Assembly (NCBI GenBank): GCA_905193995.1
Contig: CAJJQT010000066.1
Coordinates: forward strand, 1-8,610
Direction of reading: 5' to 3'
Length of the DNA: 8,610 nucleotides
Origin: an uncultured Porphyromonadaceae bacterium
GTDB taxonomy: Bacteria > Bacteroidota > Bacteroidia > Bacteroidales > Muribaculaceae
Of the stretch, positions 1 through 6,026 are shown piece after piece; within the stretch, counting starts at the first letter, position 1; each line of letters opens with the position of its first letter. The notes below the pieces were generated by a model, which saw nothing but the letters and a program-made list of their open reading frames with translations, was not told the origin of the DNA and searched no databases. Made by a program: the position numbers and the translations under genes.

Positions 1-134
1 TATCTGCTACTTCCTTCTATGTTCCGGTATAGTCCTTCCCGCCGGATGACGCTGCTTCATTAAAGGAATTAAAGGAGTGAGGAGAATGGACCTCAGTCTA
101 TGATATTGAGTAAGGTTACTGACTGATTCTATCA
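1..134. other. Left-edge intergenic stretch, no gene seen
   Basis: This is the region downstream of the minus-strand acidic-protein gene, whose stop codon is at 135-137. I see no credible start codon with a long frame, no RNA gene and no good TAnnTTTG box. It holds a 9-bp tandem duplication (59-76) and a small inverted repeat TGAGG/CCTCA (78-82 with 91-95, 8-nt loop). On the minus strand the inverted repeat is followed by pyrimidine-rich sequence but no true T-run. A terminator for the minus-strand gene would be expected here, but this hairpin is too weak to call. Confidence 0.5.
59..76. repeat. 9-bp tandem duplication (ATTAAAGGA x2)
   Basis: Two perfect adjacent copies of ATTAAAGGA lie at 59-67 and 68-76, in non-coding sequence downstream of the acidic-protein gene. 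This looks like simple slippage. No function can be assigned. Confidence 0.5.
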
Positions 135-557
135 TTATATATCGTTATAAATGGTATCGTCTATTTGGATATCCGTGTCGGTGTAGTCGAGGTCGTCGAT
201 TTCGTCGGCGGGGTCGGGGATGTTGGGCTCGCCGATTTCGTCGTCATCGGCCGGAACGACGCAGATGTCGTCCTCGTCATCGTTCTTGTCGGGCTCGGTT
301 TCTGTGGGCTCCTCGGGGTCTTCGGGATCGACCTCGATGGGAGTGCCGACAGGTTCGGGCATCTCGTTGACGTAGTCGTTCTGATAGTCCAGCACCTCGT
401 GCCACTGGATGGAGTTCTGCCAGTCGACCTGCTCGGCGGGTGTCATCTCGTTCCATTCCTGAGCGTCGAAGGTGCCGTAGACACCGCCGTGCCAGAGGAA
501 AGTGCCGCCCGGGCCTACGTCGGCGCGGGCGGCCGCGAAGGCTTCGCCGAAGGTCAT
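135..557 (-). CDS. C-terminal part of an acidic protein of unknown function (conserved FGEAFAAARADVGPGG-type segment)
   Basis: The 140-residue frame begins MTFGEAFAAARADVGPGG and continues through a Trp-rich stretch (FLWHGGVYGTFDAQEWNEM, about residues 20-38). This segment resembles one I recall from uncharacterised Bacteroidota proteins, but I could not check that. From about residue 67 onward the chain is almost all Asp, Glu and Pro with scattered Thr and Ile, so it is very acidic and probably disordered. Its ATG overlaps the stop codon of the upstream frame in an ATGA (557-554). The reading frame upstream of the ATG still gives a sensible V-D-E-E. Inserting one base near 573-574 would also fuse the two frames cleanly as EVPDVDEEMTFGEAF. 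I therefore infer that this is the back half of one frameshifted gene. Translational coupling through the ATGA overlap is the alternative. Function unknown. Confidence 0.6.
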   Translation of the reverse strand: MTFGEAFAAARADVGPGGTFLWHGGVYGTFDAQEWNEMTPAEQVDWQNSIQWHEVLDYQNDYVNEMPEPVGTPIEVDPEDPEEPTETEPDKNDDEDDICVVPADDDEIGEPNIPDPADEIDDLDYTDTDIQIDDTIYNDI

Positions 558-835
558 TTCCTCGTCGACATCGGAACTTCCTTGCTGCCGTGGCGCTCGA
601 TGAGGTCGCCGTCGTCGTCGATGTCGATGTATACGATGTCGGATTCGTCGGCAATATCGGCCGCGGTCAGCGCTGTGGCTGCCACGCCTACCGCGAGGCC
701 TGCTGCGGCCGCGGCCGCAACCTTCTTGCCGGTGCCTGATTTCTCAGTCGCGGTGTTCTCGTCCTGAAGGCCTGCTTCGGGGTTCTCCTTGATGGGGCTT
801 TCGGCATTGCCGAGGCGGGTGAGTTCGTTATCCAT
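554..835 (-). CDS. N-terminal part of a membrane-anchored acidic protein of unknown function (probably frameshifted)
   Basis: The 93-residue frame starts MDNELTRLGN. It has a polar N-terminus, then Lys-Lys at 37-38 followed by an Ala/Gly/Val-rich hydrophobic stretch (about 39-58) that looks like a single membrane-spanning helix. An acidic segment follows (IVYIDIDDDGD, about 68-77). By the positive-inside rule the N-terminus would be cytoplasmic and the acidic part outside the membrane. The last residues (roughly PMSTRK) lack the acidic character of what precedes them and end in a TGA overlapping the next ATG. This is what an out-of-frame tail after a one-base loss would look like. The start is supported by a good promoter at 870-900, which gives a leader of about 30 nt. 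I do not recognise a function. The full protein would be about 230 residues. Confidence 0.6.
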   Translation of the reverse strand: MDNELTRLGNAESPIKENPEAGLQDENTATEKSGTGKKVAAAAAAGLAVGVAATALTAADIADESDIVYIDIDDDGDLIERHGSKEVPMSTRK

Positions 836-869
836 ATCTTTAAGTTTTAATTGTTTTCTGTTGATGTTG

Positions 870-900
870 CAAATTTACAACACTTTGACTCCCGTGACAA
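870..900 (-). promoter_or_regulatory. Bacteroidota-type promoter for the acidic membrane-protein gene
   Basis: On the minus strand a perfect TAnnTTTG -7 box (TAAATTTG, 877-870) has TTG exactly 20 nt upstream (900-898). This is the expected spacing for the Bacteroidota primary sigma factor. Transcription would begin near 863, about 28 nt before the ATG at 835. The leader is A-rich, with no Shine-Dalgarno sequence. Confidence 0.65.
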
Positions 901-992
901 GAGCGTACGGCGTTTTTTCCACCAAGTGCTATGGAATTTTCCACCAAACACCCGGTTTTGCTGACGAATATTCCGGTAAATGTAGCGGCCGG

Positions 993-1024
993 TTTGCATA
1001 ATCGGCGGAATATGCCTATCTTTG
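993..1024 (+). promoter_or_regulatory. Bacteroidota-type promoter for the GH13 gene
   Basis: TTTG (993-996) and the -7 box TATCTTTG (1017-1024, matching TAnnTTTG) are separated by exactly 20 nt. Transcription would start near 1031, leaving about 29 nt of AT-rich leader before the ATG at 1060. The promoter is divergent from the one at 870-900, with about 90 bp between the two -33 elements. No repeat or operator was obvious between them. Confidence 0.7.
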
Positions 1025-1059
1025 CGCAATAAACCAAAAACTTACTTTATCACATACTC

Positions 1060-3813
1060 ATGAAAAAAGTCCTGCTTCTTTTCTTAGTGGTACTGACTGC
1101 CGTGGGGATGCGCGGCCAGATCATCACCAGCAACCCGCCTCTGCTGTCACAGTCGAGCAAAGGAATTGTGCTCACATACCATGCCGACGCAGCCGAGTCC
1201 AACAAAGCGCTCGTAGGATTGCCGGCCTCAACAGCCGTCTGTGCCCACATTGGCCTTATTACCGACAAGAGCACCAGCAATTCCGACTGGAAATACGCGC
1301 CTACCTGGGGCGACAACGCCGACAAGTACAAATTGACATACGTGTCGCCCAGTACATATACCCTTACCATCGGCGACTTCCGCAGCTATTTCCCCGATCT
1401 GGGCGCCAACGAGAAGATCAAGCGCATCGCCCTCGTATTCCGCACCGGCGACAACAGCAAGGAAGGCAAGACGATGGCGGGCGGCGACATCTTCGTAGAT
1501 GTGTTCGAGGAAGGATTCAACATGACGATCTCTGCTTCGGAATCCGGCATAGCCTCCGTCGGTAAGTCGGTGACAGTCAATGTAGCCACCAGCGAGCCTG
1601 CCTACATCAACCTGAAAGTCAACGGGACAAATCTCGACACCAAATCGAGCGTCACCTCGCTGAGCGCCGTATATACCATCCCGGCCCTCGGTTCGTATGA
1701 ATTCATTGCAAGCGCTACCAACGCCGCAGGGACGACCGTCACCAAGAGCCTCACGCTTGTGGCTCCGGAGGCCTCGAAGGCGGCCGCATATCCCGGCGGT
1801 ACGCCTAAGATGGGCGCCGTGGCCAACGGCGACGGGTCCGTCACCTTCTGCCTCGCCGCTCCCGGCAAGTCGTCGGTGATCCTCGTGCCGTCGTGGGACA
1901 ACTACGCCATCAAGAACTCCAACGTGATGGCCTACCACGACTACAACGGCTACCGCTACTTCTGGATCACCGTCAAGGGTCTCGACCCCGACAAGCCTTA
2001 CCCCTACTACTACCTTGTCGACGGCACCATCAAGGTCGGCGACCCCTATGCGCGCCTGGTACTTGACTGCTACAGCGACAAGTTCCTCGACCGCACAGTA
2101 TGGCCCGACTGCCCCCAGTACCCATACGATTACTTCGACGACGTCGTTCTGGCCGTATATCAGGGCAATCTCGACAATAACTACAAGTTCAGCGACTTCA
2201 CCATTCCCGACCACCGCAACCTTGTCATCTACGAGCTGCTCCTGCGCGACTTCACCGGCACGGAAGGCAAGGCGGAAGGCAACGGCACCCTGCGACAGGC
2301 CATCGAGAAGATCCCATACCTGGCCGAGCTCGGTGTCAACGCCGTCGAGCTGATGCCTGTCATGGAATTCAACGGCAACAACTCCTGGGGCTATAACACC
2401 AACTTCTACTTCGCTCCCGACAAGGCCTACGGCTCGCCCAAGGACTATAAGGATTTCATCGAGATATGCCACCGCTACGGTATGGCCGTTATTCTTGATA
2501 TCGTCTTCAACCAGAGCGACGGCCTTCATCCCTGGTACCGCATGTACGACATCAACAGCAATCCATTCTACAACGCCACCGCTCCCCACGCCTACAGCGT
2601 GCTCAACGACTGGCGTCAGGACAATCCGCTCGTTCAGCAGCAGTGGGAGGACGCCCTGCGCTACTGGATGACGGCCTACAACGTCGACGGCTTCCGTTTC
2701 GACCTCGTCAAGGGTCTGGGCGACAATGACTCGTACGGCTCCAACCACGATACCGAGAAGTACAACCAGTCGCGTATCGACCGCATGAAGCGCCTCCACG
2801 CAGTCATCACCTCGGTCAAGCCCAACGGAATACATATCAACGAGCACCTCGCCGGAGCCAGTGAGGAAACCCCCATGGCTCAGGACGGTCAGTTGCTTTG
2901 GGCCAACTTCAACTACAACTTCTCGCAGTTCGCCATCGGTCAGGCCGAAGGATCCGGCGGCGGCAAGCTCAGCCAGCTCTACACTGGCTACGGGCGTCCT
3001 GACGGCACTTACATCGCATATGCCGAGAGCCACGACGAGGAGCGTGTCGGATATGCCATCACATCGCGCGGCGCCACGGCGCTCCGCTCGGCCACCAATG
3101 CCTCCAAGCGTCTCGGCCTCGTTGCAGCCCAACTGCTGCTCACGCCAGGTCCGAAAATGATCTGGCAGTTCGGCGAACTCGGCGCGAACCAGACGACCAA
3201 GAACGGCAGCGGCAACAACACCGATCCAAAGAAGGTGATCTGGGGCAATCTCGAAAACTCCAACTACAAGGCCCTCCACGACACCTACCAGGCCCTGCTG
3301 TACATCCGCATGCACAATCCCGAGCTGTTCGCTGCCAATGCTACCTACACCCAGACCAATCTTGGCGGCGATGTGTCGCGTCCCCGCACCATCGTCCTGC
3401 GCAGCGGCGACAAGGAAGTGATCTGCTTCATCAACCCCAACGCCACCGGCTCGGCTATGACAGTCTCGGCCCGCGCGTCGCTCCTGAGCGCTTCGAACAA
3501 TCAGCTCATTATCGCCACCCCGGGTGTCAATACCACGCTGAGCGGATCGACCAACGTCACCGTCTCGCTGCCCGCCAATTCGATGGCCGTCTTCGCAACC
3601 AAGAGCGTGTCAGGGACCGAGGACATTACCGGAGATCTGACTCCGGCCGTTAAGGTCTACGGCTCGCAGGGTCGCATCGTTATCGACGGCGAGTACGAGT
3701 CGGCTGCCGTTTACACCATTGAGGGCCGCGCCATGTCACAGTCCGACAGTCTGCTGCCCGGTCTCTACATCGTTGTGGTCGACGGCGATTCGTATAAGGT
3801 CACCGTTCGCTGA
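1060..3813 (+). CDS. Secreted multidomain GH13 alpha-amylase-family enzyme with C-terminal sorting-like tail
   Basis: A 917-residue exported alpha-glucan-active enzyme. Residues 1-20 form a Sec signal peptide (MKK, then a Leu/Val core). No lipobox Cys is present, so it is not a lipoprotein. Residues about 21-150 form a beta-rich, possibly starch-binding domain; about 155-235 are Ig-like. About 248-345 resemble a CBM48/E-set domain as in branching and debranching enzymes. The GH13 barrel spans about 375-770. Visible motifs are WGYNTNFYFAP (443-453), region I D480-IVFNQ, region II GFRFD with nucleophile D548, region III INEH with acid/base E595, and region IV SHDE with D659. The full catalytic triad is therefore present, although the usual region I NH reads NQ. 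A beta domain follows (about 773-848), then a tail (862-917) ending GLYIVVVDGDSYKVTVR that resembles type IX secretion sorting domains. The role is extracellular or periplasmic starch or glycogen breakdown; the exact specificity (amylase, pullulanase-like or branching-like) is not decidable here. Own promoter and terminator, so it is probably monocistronic. Confidence 0.9.
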   Translation: MKKVLLLFLVVLTAVGMRGQIITSNPPLLSQSSKGIVLTYHADAAESNKALVGLPASTAVCAHIGLITDKSTSNSDWKYAPTWGDNADKYKLTYVSPSTYTLTIGDFRSYFPDLGANEKIKRIALVFRTGDNSKEGKTMAGGDIFVDVFEEGFNMTISASESGIASVGKSVTVNVATSEPAYINLKVNGTNLDTKSSVTSLSAVYTIPALGSYEFIASATNAAGTTVTKSLTLVAPEASKAAAYPGGTPKMGAVANGDGSVTFCLAAPGKSSVILVPSWDNYAIKNSNVMAYHDYNGYRYFWITVKGLDPDKPYPYYYLVDGTIKVGDPYARLVLDCYSDKFLDRTVWPDCPQYPYDYFDDVVLAVYQGNLDNNYKFSDFTIPDHRNLVIYELLLRDFTGTEGKAEGNGTLRQAIEKIPYLAELGVNAVELMPVMEFNGNNSWGYNTNFYFAPDKAYGSPKDYKDFIEICHRYGMAVILDIVFNQSDGLHPWYRMYDINSNPFYNATAPHAYSVLNDWRQDNPLVQQQWEDALRYWMTAYNVDGFRFDLVKGLGDNDSYGSNHDTEKYNQSRIDRMKRLHAVITSVKPNGIHINEHLAGASEETPMAQDGQLLWANFNYNFSQFAIGQAEGSGGGKLSQLYTGYGRPDGTYIAYAESHDEERVGYAITSRGATALRSATNASKRLGLVAAQLLLTPGPKMIWQFGELGANQTTKNGSGNNTDPKKVIWGNLENSNYKALHDTYQALLYIRMHNPELFAANATYTQTNLGGDVSRPRTIVLRSGDKEVICFINPNATGSAMTVSARASLLSASNNQLIIATPGVNTTLSGSTNVTVSLPANSMAVFATKSVSGTEDITGDLTPAVKVYGSQGRIVIDGEYESAAVYTIEGRAMSQSDSLLPGLYIVVVDGDSYKVTVR

Positions 3814-3830
3814 TACGGCCTATAACTCAT

Positions 3831-3867
3831 AAAAAGAGGCTCTGCTGTGTGCGGAGTCTCTTTTTTT
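3831..3867 (+). terminator. Strong intrinsic terminator after the GH13 gene
   Basis: The hairpin arms are 3831-3845 and 3851-3865, giving up to 15 pairs. Two are G-T wobbles (3839/3857 and 3843/3853), and the loop is TGTGT. A run of seven T begins at 3861. The mirrored A-tract at the 5' side could also let it act on minus-strand transcripts, but no gene converges on it. It starts 17 nt after the GH13 stop codon. Confidence 0.85.
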
Positions 3868-3870
3868 GCG

Positions 3871-3878
3871 TAACTTTG
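3871..3878 (+). promoter_or_regulatory. -7 box (TAACTTTG) of the HAD gene promoter
   Basis: TAACTTTG is a perfect match to TAnnTTTG and lies 16 nt upstream of the ATG at 3895, so the leader would be only about 10 nt. No good TTG lies at the expected -33 position (around 3845-3851). That position is occupied by the loop side of the preceding terminator hairpin (TGTGTG). The promoter may therefore be weak or rely on another element. Confidence 0.5.
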
Positions 3879-3894
3879 CGTCCAAATATCTGAT

Positions 3895-4521
3895 ATGGCT
3901 ATTAAAAGTGTACTTTTCGACCTCGATGGTGTCCTGGTCGACAGCGAAAGCATCTATACTGAATTCTGGAGCGACGTCGAGCGCCATTTTCCGACCGGCG
4001 TCGATGGCTTTTCTCTGAAAATCAAGGGTACTACGTTGCCCAGCATACTCAATACATATTTTCCGGTCGAGCAGCATCCGGCCATCATCGCCATGCTCCG
4101 CGAACTCGAGCGCCGCATGGTCTACCGCCTCTTCGACGGTGTCGAGGCTATGCTCGGCGAGCTGAAGGACGCCGGCTACAGACTCGCTATTGTCACTTCG
4201 AGCAACCGGGCCAAGATGTTGACCGTCTACGACCACATTCCGGCTTTCGTCCGCTATGTCGACGAGCTTATTACCGATGAAGACGTAGAGCACTCGAAAC
4301 CAGATCCAGAGCCGTATCTGCGCGGAGCCGAGCGTCTCGGCGTCAGTGCCGCCGACTGCGCCGTCATCGAGGACTCGCTCAACGGCCTTCGCTCCGGGCG
4401 TGCTGCCGGGGCATATGTTGTCGGCATTCCTACCACCAATTCCCGCGAAGATATCGCTCCGCTTTCCGACGCGGTTCTCGACCGCATCGCCGATCTTCCC
4501 CGCCTCCTCGCTTCTTTATAA
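3895..4521 (+). CDS. HAD-superfamily (subfamily IA) phosphatase / beta-phosphoglucomutase-like hydrolase
   Basis: The 208-residue soluble protein has all four HAD motifs. Motif I is DLDGVLVDSE with nucleophile D9 and acid/base D11. Motif II is VTSSN (T101/S102). Motif III is the lysine in SKPDP (K135). Motif IV is EDSLNG (E159/D160, metal binding). A helical C1 cap lies between motifs I and II (about 16-80), which defines subfamily IA. The reaction is Mg2+-dependent transfer or hydrolysis of a phosphate from a small phosphorylated metabolite through an aspartyl-phosphate. The layout is like beta-phosphoglucomutase and small sugar-phosphate phosphatases, but nothing visible fixes the substrate. 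Length is typical. The amylase upstream hints at sugar phosphates, yet a terminator separates the two genes, so the link is weak. ATG 3895 is chosen because motif I begins eight residues later and a -7 box sits just upstream. Confidence 0.88.
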   Translation: MAIKSVLFDLDGVLVDSESIYTEFWSDVERHFPTGVDGFSLKIKGTTLPSILNTYFPVEQHPAIIAMLRELERRMVYRLFDGVEAMLGELKDAGYRLAIVTSSNRAKMLTVYDHIPAFVRYVDELITDEDVEHSKPDPEPYLRGAERLGVSAADCAVIEDSLNGLRSGRAAGAYVVGIPTTNSREDIAPLSDAVLDRIADLPRLLASL

Positions 4522-4542
4522 AAAATTAGCTATCATAGCTAA
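4520..4542 (-). terminator. Intrinsic terminator of the tsaD-cinA-nfnAB run
   Basis: Read on the minus strand, TTAGCTA (4542-4536), a TGA loop, then TAGCTAA (4532-4526) form a perfect 7-bp hairpin, directly followed by six T (4525-4520). It lies about 40 nt past the nfnB stop and reaches into the HAD stop codon on the other strand. The stem is AT-rich and so only moderately stable. Confidence 0.6.
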
Positions 4543-4561
4543 GATAGCTACAATAGCTAAT
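4526..4561. repeat. Four-copy 9-bp tandem repeat (consensus ATAGCTANN)
   Basis: Four head-to-tail 9-mers fill the gap between the convergent HAD and nfnB genes: TTAGCTATC, ATAGCTAAG, ATAGCTACA and ATAGCTAAT. Each contains the self-complementary core TAGCTA, so neighbouring copies can pair in several ways. The copy pair at 4526-4542 forms the stem of the minus-strand terminator. Confidence 0.8.
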
Positions 4562-4580
4562 CTGTTACTGCAAGCGACTC

Positions 4581-6014
4581 TCAGCGCAGCGCAGCGTCCA
4601 TAGCGGAGGCGGCCGCGCGGCCGTCGCCCATGGCGAGTATCACTGTCGCACCACCTCTGACGATGTCGCCTCCGGCCCAGATCGTCGGTATCGACGACCG
4701 GTGATTTTCGTCGACGGAAATGGTGCCGCGGTTGGTGACTTCGAGCCCGTCGAGCGACGAGGGTATCAGCGGGTTGGGCGATACGCCCACACTGACTATG
4801 ACTACATCGACAGGTATTTCGTCGATGGCTCCTTCGATAGGTACGGGCGAGCGGCGTCCCGAGGCGTCAGGCTCGCCGAGTTCCATGCGCTGGACTCGCA
4901 TCGCGCGCACGTGGCCGCGTTCGTCGCCGAGATACTCCACTGGGTTGCACAGGGTCATGAATTCGACACCTTCTTCGCGGGCGTGGGCTATCTCCTCGCG
5001 GCGCGCCGGCATCTCCGCATCGCTGCGGCGGTAGACCAGGAAGGCCTTTTCGGCGCCCATCCGCAGTGCCGTGCGCACGGAGTCCATGGCCGTGTTGCCG
5101 CCGCCGATTACTGCCACGCGGGCGCCGCGGGGCGCGGGTGTGGCGTAGCCGGGCGTGCCGGCGTGCATAAGGTTTATGCGCGTGAGATATTCGTTGGACG
5201 ACAGTATGTTGATCAGGTTTTCGCCCGGAATGCCCATAAAGCGGGGCAGTCCGGCGCCGGATGCCACGAATATGCCGTCGAAGCCTTCGGCGAGCAGGTC
5301 GTCGTAGCTCAGCGTCTTGCCGATTACGGTGTCGGGCCGGAATTCGACGCCCAGATCGGCGAGTGCCTTGAGTTCGTTGTCGACAACGGAGTTGGGCAGA
5401 CGGAATTCGGGGATGCCGTATTTGAGTACGCCGCCGATCTGGTGCAGGGCCTCGAAGACCACGACCTTGTAACCGCGGCGAGCCATATCGCCTGCGAAGG
5501 ACAGTCCGGCCGGGCCGGATCCTGCCACGGCGACCTTTTTGCCGGTCGGCGCCATTCGGGCGCCTTCGGGTATGCTGCCTGACGCGAAGCGCTCGAGCCA
5601 GCCGATGGCCACAGGCGGTTTTTTCATCTTATTGTATATGCAGCGGCTCTCGCATTGCTTCTCCTGCGGGCAAACTCGGCCGCATACGGCCGGCAGCGCG
5701 CTGGTGGCGCGGAGCACGCCGGCGGCGGCCGCGTCGTCGCCGCGCTGTATGTTCTTGATGAAGCCCGGTATGTCGATATTCACGGGACAGCCCTGAACGC
5801 ATTGCGGATCCGGACAGTCGAGGCATCTGGTAGCCTCCACGCGGGCCTGATCGGCCGACAGGCCCTGGTTTACTTCTTCGTTGGTGTGGATGCGGTAGGC
5901 GGCATCAAGCATGGGCATCTGTGCCCGCGGAATGGCGGTGCGCTCCTTGGGGCTGAGGGCGTTGCGCAGGTCGGCACGCCACTGTGCATCGCGCGGTGAT
6001 ATATTGTCTGGCAT
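4581..6014 (-). CDS. nfnB/gltA: NfnB / GltA-type NADPH-dependent FAD oxidoreductase (large subunit, glutamate-synthase small-subunit family)
   Basis: A 477-residue cytoplasmic iron-sulfur flavoprotein. The N-terminal domain has two four-Cys sets, C64/C67/C72/C76 (RCLDCPDPQCVQGCP) and C111/C115/C121/C125, which should hold two [4Fe-4S] clusters. An FAD-binding Rossmann motif follows (AGSGPAGLS, 164-172). Next come an NADPH-binding motif (VIGGGNTAMD, 302-311) and the closing AGGD segment (447-450) that contacts FAD. The family includes the GltD subunit of glutamate synthase, the NADPH-binding SudA/NfnB subunit, and the N-terminal part of dihydropyrimidine dehydrogenase. No large glutamate-synthase gene is nearby, and an NfnA partner lies 12 nt upstream. 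The best reading is therefore the large subunit of NADH-dependent reduced ferredoxin:NADP+ oxidoreductase, which balances NADH, NADPH and ferredoxin. Automatic annotation often calls it NADPH-dependent glutamate synthase (gltA). Electron bifurcation is inferred from homology. Confidence 0.88.
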   Translation of the reverse strand: MPDNISPRDAQWRADLRNALSPKERTAIPRAQMPMLDAAYRIHTNEEVNQGLSADQARVEATRCLDCPDPQCVQGCPVNIDIPGFIKNIQRGDDAAAAGVLRATSALPAVCGRVCPQEKQCESRCIYNKMKKPPVAIGWLERFASGSIPEGARMAPTGKKVAVAGSGPAGLSFAGDMARRGYKVVVFEALHQIGGVLKYGIPEFRLPNSVVDNELKALADLGVEFRPDTVIGKTLSYDDLLAEGFDGIFVASGAGLPRFMGIPGENLINILSSNEYLTRINLMHAGTPGYATPAPRGARVAVIGGGNTAMDSVRTALRMGAEKAFLVYRRSDAEMPARREEIAHAREEGVEFMTLCNPVEYLGDERGHVRAMRVQRMELGEPDASGRRSPVPIEGAIDEIPVDVVIVSVGVSPNPLIPSSLDGLEVTNRGTISVDENHRSSIPTIWAGGDIVRGGATVILAMGDGRAAASAMDAALR

Positions 6015-6026
6015 GATCTTGATCTT

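Noticed and set aside
78..95. Hairpin TGAGG/CCTCA as terminator of the acidic-protein gene
   Set aside because: The stem is only 5 bp with an 8-nt loop, and no uninterrupted T-run follows on the minus strand.
554..562. Programmed -1 ribosomal frameshift at the AAATGA junction
   Set aside because: No X-XXY-YYZ slippery heptamer in the correct frame was found, and no strong downstream hairpin was evident. A simple one-base indel explains the frames better.
165..767. 200-codon plus-strand frame opposite the acidic-protein gene
   Set aside because: Its Val/Gly/Asp-rich product is the antisense reading of Asp- and Glu-rich codons. The promoter in this region points to the minus strand.
789..1037. 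Small frames in the divergent intergenic region (both strands)
   Set aside because: They run through both promoters and have no conserved features.
1228..3315. Long 695-codon minus-strand frame inside the GH13 gene
   Set aside because: It lies antisense to an unambiguous GH13 enzyme. Its Val/Gly/Glu-rich composition is the usual shadow of C-ending codons, and it shows no recognisable motif.
4701..5582. 293-codon plus-strand frame opposite nfnB
   Set aside because: It is the mirror of a gene with complete Fe-S, FAD and NADPH motifs. No independent coding signal was seen.
4581..6014. Calling this gene the small subunit (GltD) of glutamate synthase
   Set aside because: No large glutamate-synthase subunit gene is adjacent, and an NfnA-type partner immediately precedes it. 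NfnB is the better functional reading, although the protein family is the same.
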